Below, piece by piece: positions 59,231 through 64,000 of a stretch of DNA of 64,000 bases. The first letter of the stretch is position 1. Each line of letters begins with the position of its first letter. The position numbers and the translations under genes are program-made. The notes under the pieces are model-generated. The model made no database searches and was not told the DNA's origin. It saw only the letters and a list, made by a program, of their open reading frames with translations. The DNA comes from Verrucomicrobiaceae bacterium (lineage in GTDB: Bacteria > Verrucomicrobiota > Verrucomicrobiia > Verrucomicrobiales > Verrucomicrobiaceae): the NCBI GenBank assembly GCA_027484445.1, contig JAIXSY010000008.1, positions 1-64,000 of the forward strand, read 5' to 3'.

Positions 59231-59737
59231 GTGCTCTCATCACGGCCATTCCACCCGATCACCGCGATGAAGCTGATTTTTGCTCCAACTGCCTCGTTTT
59301 CGCCTCTGGGGGCCGCTTTTTGGCCTGAAACGGGCCTTTTCCCCCGGAAAACGACGCCCCCAATCGCTACGGGGGCCGCGTTGGACGCTCCGGGGGCGGA
59401 GTTCCGGCCTGCGGGGGCGTCGCTGAGCCGTCCGGGGTCAGCGCTCCGCCGTGCAGCGGTGCCCCCCTGCGGCGCGGGGGCGGAGTTCCACCCGCCGGGG
59501 GCAGCGGTCCACGGCGCGGGGTCAGCGCTCCGCCAGCCGGGGGCGGCCCCCCTTTTCGCCACCGAAGCCCCCGCCGCCCGCAGCGGTGCCCCCGCAGCGC
59601 GGAGCGGACACCCCGCCGCGTGCGGGTCTGCTGCCTTTAATGGGAGCGCGGGCACTCCTGCCCGCATCACCAAACCAGCGCACAAGAGTGTGCGCGCTCC
59701 TCTCTGCCCTCAGCCCTTCGCCCTTCGCTTCGCATGA
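59231..59737 (+). CDS. Doubtful ORF made mostly of a heptapeptide repeat
   Basis: 168 codons, largely composed of heptads such as GAALDAP, GAEFRPA, GASLSRP and GSALRRA encoded by the 21-bp array. Because the unit length is a multiple of three, the opposite strand is open over the same bases with its own heptads, so openness is no proof of translation. The ORF has no recognisable signal or domain. Its stop overlaps the next start (ATGA), which is the only argument in favour. Confidence 0.3.
   Translation: MLSSRPFHPITAMKLIFAPTASFSPLGAAFWPETGLFPRKTTPPIATGAALDAPGAEFRPAGASLSRPGSALRRAAVPPCGAGAEFHPPGAAVHGAGSALRQPGAAPLFATEAPAARSGAPAARSGHPAACGSAAFNGSAGTPARITKPAHKSVRAPLCPQPFALRFA
59308..59622. repeat. 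21-bp tandem repeat array (15 units)
   Basis: Units start in strict 21-base register at 59308, 59329, 59350, 59371 and so on to about 59602. Most begin ggggg or a close variant, for example gggggcggagttcc at 59392 and 59476, and ggggtcagcgctccgcc at 59434 and 59518. The middle nine (59371-59559) are the clearest. Flanking units are degenerate but in phase. Confidence 0.88.
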
Positions 59738-60519
59738 ACTGGGACCAAGGCACCTGGGACAGCGGCTCGTGGGACCAGCCGTCCGACTATTTTTCACCTC
59801 AACCTCAACCCAAATCCAAAGTGAAACGCCAAGACTACTACCCCAGCCGCATCGGAGACCAGGTCAACTGGCTCGACAACTACGCCGCCAAGCTCCCCAT
59901 CCACGGGGCCACGCTCGGCGTCATCGCCGGAGACATCACCGCCAGCGTCAATGACGCGAAATACGCCAACTACGTGCTCGGCACCTGGCTCACCGCTGTG
60001 CGGGCCTTTTCGCCCTCCACCACGGACGCCGTGGATGACGTGCTCACCGGTGGCGGCACCGGTGCGATGGTGCTGCCGACCTTCACCGCGCCTGCCCTGC
60101 CCGCAGGCGTCACCGCTGCCGTCCCTGGCACGCTGAACCGTATCTTTGCCCTCATTTCCAAAATGAAGCTCAGCGCGGGCTACACCGAGGCCATCGGCAC
60201 CGATCTCGGCATCGTGGGCGCGGCGGTGACGGAGAAAGCGCTGCCGAAGTTCAGCGCCGACCTGCTGCAAGGCGCGGGCTGCCAGTGCGTGAAGCTGACC
60301 TTCGCCAAATACGGCCACATGGGCGTGTATATCGAAAGCCGACGCGGCACGGGCGCGTGGGAGTTCCAAGCCATCGACACCGAAAGCCCCTACATGGACG
60401 AGCGACCGCTGCTGGTGGCCGGACAACCCGAGGTGCGCGAATACCGCATGCGCTTCTGGGACAAAGGCACCCCGAACGGCGACTGGACCGATGTGGTGAA
60501 GGTCACGGTGAGTCCGTGA
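59734..60519 (+). CDS. Unknown 261-aa protein, WDSGSWDQ type
   Basis: 261 aa. No signal peptide. The N-terminus is Trp-rich (MNWDQGTWDSGSWDQ), followed by a Pro/Gln/Lys-rich linker. Residues about 40-165 (RIGDQVNWLDNYAAKLPIHG, SVNDAKYANYVLGTWLTAV) look helical, and 166-261 (CVKLTFAKYGHMGVYIESRR, KGTPNGDWTDVVKVTVSP) look like a fibronectin-III-type beta domain. I do not recognise a named family. The small gene at 60675 follows and is probably its partner. Function unknown; phage-structural or surface roles are possible but unsupported. Confidence 0.7.
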   Translation: MNWDQGTWDSGSWDQPSDYFSPQPQPKSKVKRQDYYPSRIGDQVNWLDNYAAKLPIHGATLGVIAGDITASVNDAKYANYVLGTWLTAVRAFSPSTTDAVDDVLTGGGTGAMVLPTFTAPALPAGVTAAVPGTLNRIFALISKMKLSAGYTEAIGTDLGIVGAAVTEKALPKFSADLLQGAGCQCVKLTFAKYGHMGVYIESRRGTGAWEFQAIDTESPYMDERPLLVAGQPEVREYRMRFWDKGTPNGDWTDVVKVTVSP

Positions 60520-60531
60520 TGCCAAACTCAT

Positions 60532-60652
60532 AGGCAGGAGAATGGGGGCAGAAAAATGATGGGAGAATCCGAAGCCAACACAGCCGCTGCCGTCTTTTAC
60601 CCCCTTCTTTTACCAGCCTGAAATCCATTCTCCTGCCCCCATTCTTTTGCCT
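60532..60652. repeat. Inverted repeat with arms of two 14-nt units, copy 4
   Basis: The left arm aggcaggagaatgg / gggcagaaaaatg (60532-60558) pairs with cattctcctgccc.. attcttttgcct (60626-60652). The interior carries a further cttttacccccttcttttacc. As in the other copies it fills the spacer between two genes. Confidence 0.82.
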
Positions 60653-60674
60653 AAACCTCAACCTTCTTGCGATC

Positions 60675-60944
60675 ATGCCTTTCGATCCAACAAAGCCTGC
60701 GAACAACGCGCCGCTTTCCAGCGCGGAGATGCGCAGCCAGCTCACCTCGCTGAATGCCGACATCCAGCAGCGAGCGACAGTCAATGACCTCAACAACGCC
60801 ATCGCGAATGCTCTCCAGCAAACGAGCAACAACAGCAACAGCGTGAGCACGCTGGGCCAAGGGGCCGATGGCAGTTACCAGCAGTGGCAGATGCAGATGC
60901 TCTTCGACAAGCTGGACGAGCTGATCAATGCGCTGCGGCGGTGA
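60675..60944 (+). CDS. Unknown 89-aa helical protein
   Basis: 89 aa. MPFDPTKPANNAPLSSAEM precedes helices (RSQLTSLNADIQQRATV, LNNAIANALQQ), a Ser/Asn/Gly linker (SNNSNSVSTLGQGADGSY) and a final helix LFDKLDELINAL. A partial copy lies at 49734-49893. It is translated in the same direction as the 261-aa gene and probably belongs with it. No family assigned. Confidence 0.65.
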   Translation: MPFDPTKPANNAPLSSAEMRSQLTSLNADIQQRATVNDLNNAIANALQQTSNNSNSVSTLGQGADGSYQQWQMQMLFDKLDELINALRR

Positions 60945-60946
60945 GT

Positions 60947-60996
60947 GTGGTTGAGTCCTCTGGACTCATCTGAAGCAGTCCAGAGGACTGCACCAC
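60947..60996. repeat. AGTCCTCTG-family inverted repeat after the 89-aa gene
   Basis: gtggttgagtcctctggact (60947-60966) pairs with agtccagaggactgcaccac (60977-60996) with two mismatches. It begins right behind the stop codon. The degenerate copy at 49854-49893 keeps the left arm. Confidence 0.8.
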
Positions 60997-61076
60997 ATTC
61001 CACTGTGCCCGTTTGATCAGGTCGCGGCACCATTCGTGCCAAGACGCGGCGGCAGGAGACGTTGTAGCGTCCTTCC

Positions 61077-63851
61077 ATGAAGCCCATCCTCACTCTCTTT
61101 GCGATCTCTGCGTTCCTTGGCGGCCCATCTCATGCCGCGCCGCTGAAGGTCTTTATCCTCGCGGGGCAGTCGAACATGGAAGGTCATGCGAAGATCGAGA
61201 CGTTTGATTATATCGGCGACGATCCGGCCACGGTGCCGCTGTTGAAGATGATGCGTGGCGATGACGGTCAGCCGCGCGTGTGCGATCACACCTGGATCTC
61301 CTACCTCACGGGCAAATACGATGGCAGCGCGAATGGCGAGGGCACGGGGAAGCTCACGGCGGGTTTTGGGGCTCGCGACGACGCGACGAAGTCGAATGGC
61401 AAAATCGGCCCGGAGTTCACTTTTGGCCTCACGATGGACGCGGCGCTCAAGGAGCCCGTTTTGATCATCAAGACGGCCTGGGGTGGTAGAAGCCTGAACA
61501 CCGAGTTTCGCCCGCCAAGCGCGGGGCCGTATGAACTCAACGACTACCAAAAGAAGCTCTACTACGGCCCGCCGGGCCACGGCGTGCCGAAGGACATGAA
61601 CGAATGGCTCGCGGAGAAGAAACGCGAAACCGGCCGCTTCTACCGCTACATGGTCGAGCATGTGAAACACGTGCTCGCCGATCCAAAACGCGTTTGTCCG
61701 GCCTACGATGCCAAGGACGGCTACGAGATCGCGGGCTTCGTGTGGTTCCAGGGCTTCAACGACATGGTGGATGGCCACACGTATCCGGATCGCGGCAAGC
61801 CGGGCCGCTTCGCGCTCTACAGCAACCTCCTCGCGCATTTCATTCGCGATGTGCGCAAGGACTTCAACGCGCCGAAGATGCCCTTCGTCATCGGCGTGAT
61901 GGGCGTGGATGGCTTGGATGCCCCGCCGGACACGCTCGCCTTCCGCGAGGCGATGACCGCGCCCTCGCTGATGCCCGAGTTCAAAGGCAACGTCTTCGCC
62001 GTGCCCACCGCGCCGTTTTGGTCCGAGGAACTCGCCGTCATCGACGACAAACGCGCCCAGGTCCGCCAGATGGGGCATTTCCTCAACTCCAAGCACAAAG
62101 ACCACGCCAACGCCGACGGCCACATGACCGAGCAACAAAAGCGCGACTACCTCAAAGACTACGAAGCCAAGCTCATCTCGCCCGCCGAAGAAGCCCTGTG
62201 GAAACGTGGTGCCTCCAACGCCGGCTACCACTACCTCGGCTGCGCGAAAACCTTCGCGCTGATGGGCAAGGCGTTCGCGGAGACGCTGCTGCGCAAGCCA
62301 TTCACCGCATCTGCCGAAGCGAAGGAAGGCGAGATGGCCGGTTATCTCTTCGCACCAACGGAAAAGGTGTCGGATGAGTTCAATGGTGGCTTCTCGCTCT
62401 ATGCAGCGGCTTGGCCGCTCATGGGGAAGTATCCGGGGCATCGGTTTCAGACGGGGCTTTGTGGGACATGGATGCATCCGCAGTGGTCGGAGGCAGAGAA
62501 GCCGAAGGAGAAATGCTACACGGACATTGAGGGCGGGCTCGGTTGGTGGCGTGATACGCATTTCCCAACGATCACGCCGAAGTTCATCATGGGTGGTGTC
62601 GGGCCGAACTTCTCCGTCATCGCGAATGGTCCTGGCTACGGCGCGGGCACGTGGGAAAAGCCGCGAGGTCAGTATGGCGTGGCGCAGCTCAGCCCTTGGC
62701 TGCTGATGCCGCTGGATGGTCTGAACCTGAAGCAAGGCACGAGCGGCGAGCTGTTCGGCTATGGCTACTTGCCACTGCCGCTCACGAACAAAAAGAGCAC
62801 CACCGCAGGCAAAAACGTGCCGACGGGCAACCAGTGCTGGACGCTGTTTTTGAGCACGGGCAACTTCAAAGGCCCGGTTGCTTTCTTCACGCCGTTTTTC
62901 TGGTCGCAGGCACTCATCGAGCATCCCGAGTGGACAGGCAAGCTGCTCGACTCCTGTCCGGTGGGCCCGAACAAGCCGATCCAGATGGAGACGCAGCATG
63001 TGCCCGCGATTTTGACCGACAAACAGGCCCGCGTCGCGCCGACACGTTTTCCCATTGGCGCAGATGGCACCTCGACCGTGTTGCATCGACTCACCGCGTA
63101 TAAAAAAGAAGCGCTGTGGGATGACGTGCAGCGCTGGTTCGATGGCGGTGCGGCAGCAGATGGTAAGATCAAGCCCGAAGCCTCGGTGATTCATGCCTTC
63201 CGCAACGGCGGCGGCTCCAACTGGAGCATCTGCCCGCCAAACACGAAGCGTGATAACAAGGCACCACTCAACTGGAAGGCCTTCGCCACGTCCTTCACAC
63301 CGAACCCGATCACGTTTGCCTACAAATGGAACGAGCAGCTCACACGTCGCGAAGGGTCACTCGTTGTTTTGCCCGAGTATTATCAACTCGGCACCAACCC
63401 TCATGGCAAGCCGCTGTGGCAGGTCATGGATGCCAAACAAGTCACTGCGGACACCAAGCTCACCCAGTATCGCTTTGAAACGCCGAAGGAAAAGCCACAG
63501 GAGCCGCGCACGACACCCGATGACGCCAATAGCTGCTGGAAGAAGCCTGGGCCGAAAGCTGGTCCCTTCAAAGCGAAGCTCGGCGATGGCAGTACAGTCA
63601 CTTACTGCTGGTATCGCTTCGCTGACCAGCCTGCGATGCTCAATGCCGACCTCACGTCCGAAGAACGTGAGCAGGTGCAGCAACGCATCGAGAAACTGCA
63701 TCGCGTGTGGACGAAGGATCGCGATTACCTGGCACCCCCCGATCTCGGCAAGCTAGCGGACATCGACCCCGCGCTTATTCTTGTGCCGCCGACAGGTCTT
63801 GAGATCGGCTACGTGCCCATCGCGACGCGGCAGGAGATCGAAGCGCCATGA
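61077..63851 (+). CDS. Secreted SASA-type carbohydrate esterase with large C-terminal domain
   Basis: 924 aa with signal peptide (ILTLFAISAFLGGPSHAAP). Residues about 22-420 are an SGNH-fold sialate O-acetylesterase-like domain (SASA/DUF303): FILAGQSNMEGH with nucleophile Ser32, IIKTAWGGRSL, and FVWFQGFNDM at the block usually containing the QGE/QG.ND motif. It should deacetylate acetylated sugars outside the cytoplasm. Residues about 430-924 (GYLFAPTEKVSDEFNGGFSLY, FVPNPITFAYKWNEQL-type strands) are of unknown function and intact. The stop overlaps the next ATG (ATGA). Confidence 0.85.
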   Translation: MKPILTLFAISAFLGGPSHAAPLKVFILAGQSNMEGHAKIETFDYIGDDPATVPLLKMMRGDDGQPRVCDHTWISYLTGKYDGSANGEGTGKLTAGFGARDDATKSNGKIGPEFTFGLTMDAALKEPVLIIKTAWGGRSLNTEFRPPSAGPYELNDYQKKLYYGPPGHGVPKDMNEWLAEKKRETGRFYRYMVEHVKHVLADPKRVCPAYDAKDGYEIAGFVWFQGFNDMVDGHTYPDRGKPGRFALYSNLLAHFIRDVRKDFNAPKMPFVIGVMGVDGLDAPPDTLAFREAMTAPSLMPEFKGNVFAVPTAPFWSEELAVIDDKRAQVRQMGHFLNSKHKDHANADGHMTEQQKRDYLKDYEAKLISPAEEALWKRGASNAGYHYLGCAKTFALMGKAFAETLLRKPFTASAEAKEGEMAGYLFAPTEKVSDEFNGGFSLYAAAWPLMGKYPGHRFQTGLCGTWMHPQWSEAEKPKEKCYTDIEGGLGWWRDTHFPTITPKFIMGGVGPNFSVIANGPGYGAGTWEKPRGQYGVAQLSPWLLMPLDGLNLKQGTSGELFGYGYLPLPLTNKKSTTAGKNVPTGNQCWTLFLSTGNFKGPVAFFTPFFWSQALIEHPEWTGKLLDSCPVGPNKPIQMETQHVPAILTDKQARVAPTRFPIGADGTSTVLHRLTAYKKEALWDDVQRWFDGGAAADGKIKPEASVIHAFRNGGGSNWSICPPNTKRDNKAPLNWKAFATSFTPNPITFAYKWNEQLTRREGSLVVLPEYYQLGTNPHGKPLWQVMDAKQVTADTKLTQYRFETPKEKPQEPRTTPDDANSCWKKPGPKAGPFKAKLGDGSTVTYCWYRFADQPAMLNADLTSEEREQVQQRIEKLHRVWTKDRDYLAPPDLGKLADIDPALILVPPTGLEIGYVPIATRQEIEAP

Positions 63852-63964
63852 AGCATCGTTGCCACCTTCTTGCTCTTTGTTTGCTTCTGAGTGCTTGGCC
63901 CTTGTTTTGGGGCAAACAAACCAGATCTTATCATCATCCCCGTGGCGCAGTTCCTAGGGTCTGA
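63848..63964 (+). pseudogene. Short exported peptide ORF, possible broken sulfatase start
   Basis: 38 codons from the overlapping ATG: MKHRCHLLALCLLLSAWPLF is a good signal peptide, then the frame soon stops at 63962-63964. A shift of one base after LF gives GANKPDLIII, the usual start of a sulfatase, but that frame also stops soon (near 63995). The gene could be an inactivated sulfatase or may contain an error near the window edge. The part beyond 64000 is not visible. Confidence 0.35.
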
Positions 63965-64000
63965 TCTGGGTTCAACTTCATGATGCATGGCGGTTCGATG

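Noticed and set aside
59308..59622. CRISPR array
   Set aside because: Units are contiguous without spacers and drift in sequence, and no cas gene is present.
58921..59685. Minus-strand ORF with heptads over the 21-bp array
   Set aside because: A 21-bp period keeps any frame open; no start signal or domain beyond the repeat.
61017..63194. 725-codon minus-strand ORF over the SASA esterase
   Set aside because: Arg/His-rich antisense reading without domain; the plus strand has GQSNMEG and a signal peptide.

Overview
The window looks like a chromosomal stretch of a Verrucomicrobiota bacterium, probably a Prosthecobacter- or Verrucomicrobium-like member of the Verrucomicrobiales. This is inferred from high GC, sulfatases, a DUF1552 protein, fused LamG/cytochrome c/beta-propeller proteins, a PEP-CTERM protein with autotransporter-associated repeats, large secreted proteins, and ECF sigma factors each followed by a Ser/Thr kinase. 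No rRNA, tRNA or CRISPR array was seen.

Layout. 1-7.1 kb: the 3' end of an LsrF-type aldolase/thiolase with a strong terminator, lysA, a secreted CE12-like esterase joined to a sialidase-like domain, a repeat-rich spacer, a DMFase-like gene split by one frameshift, and a DUF1552 protein. 7.2-10.4 kb: a kinase-TPR membrane protein and its ECF sigma factor, divergent from what follows. 10.5-28.8 kb: an 18-kb run of seven same-strand secreted or anchored proteins (278, 644, 875, 2801, 194, 808 and 317 aa). Two end in S74 self-cleaving chaperone domains, one carries RCC1 repeats, and the 2801-aa protein ends in a coiled-coil/hydrophobic-loop/coiled-coil/beta layout like the translocation channel of Tc toxin A subunits. 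This cluster is the best candidate for an undescribed system. 29-36.2 kb: a frameshifted kinase-fold-like gene, then three genes with 4-base stop/start overlaps or direct abutment: LamG-cytochrome-propeller, tandem metallopeptidase, and Sel1-C39 peptidase.

36.3-45.9 kb: two intact sulfatases, one sulfatase fragment and one truncated sialidase-like gene, interleaved with accessory genes (Fic, DUF1016/PDDEXK, a beta-propeller protein, GxxExxY). 45.9-49.6 kb: a second ECF sigma factor plus kinase (zinc ribbon-kinase-RDD). 50-52.7 kb: a NarL-type response regulator and its sensor kinase. 52.8-58.8 kb: a PEP-CTERM autotransporter-repeat protein, a small HTH ORF and a GH9 glycosidase. 58.8-61 kb: an XRE regulator, a 21-bp minisatellite and two unknown small proteins, one of which has a broken partial copy near 49.7 kb. 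61-64 kb: a SASA-type esterase and the start of a probably broken gene.

The window is unusually rich in short palindromic repeats. Several lie inside coding sequence: in the linker of the metallopeptidase, as four consecutive palindromes in the DUF1016 gene, and as TTCGTCATTC-type repeats that now form parts of five signal peptides or N-termini. Another inverted-repeat family, with arms of two 14-nt units, fills the spacer between two genes at four places and brackets the GxxExxY gene. Functionally the window is dominated by secreted polysaccharide and sulfated-glycan degradation, cell-surface proteins, and their signalling systems.
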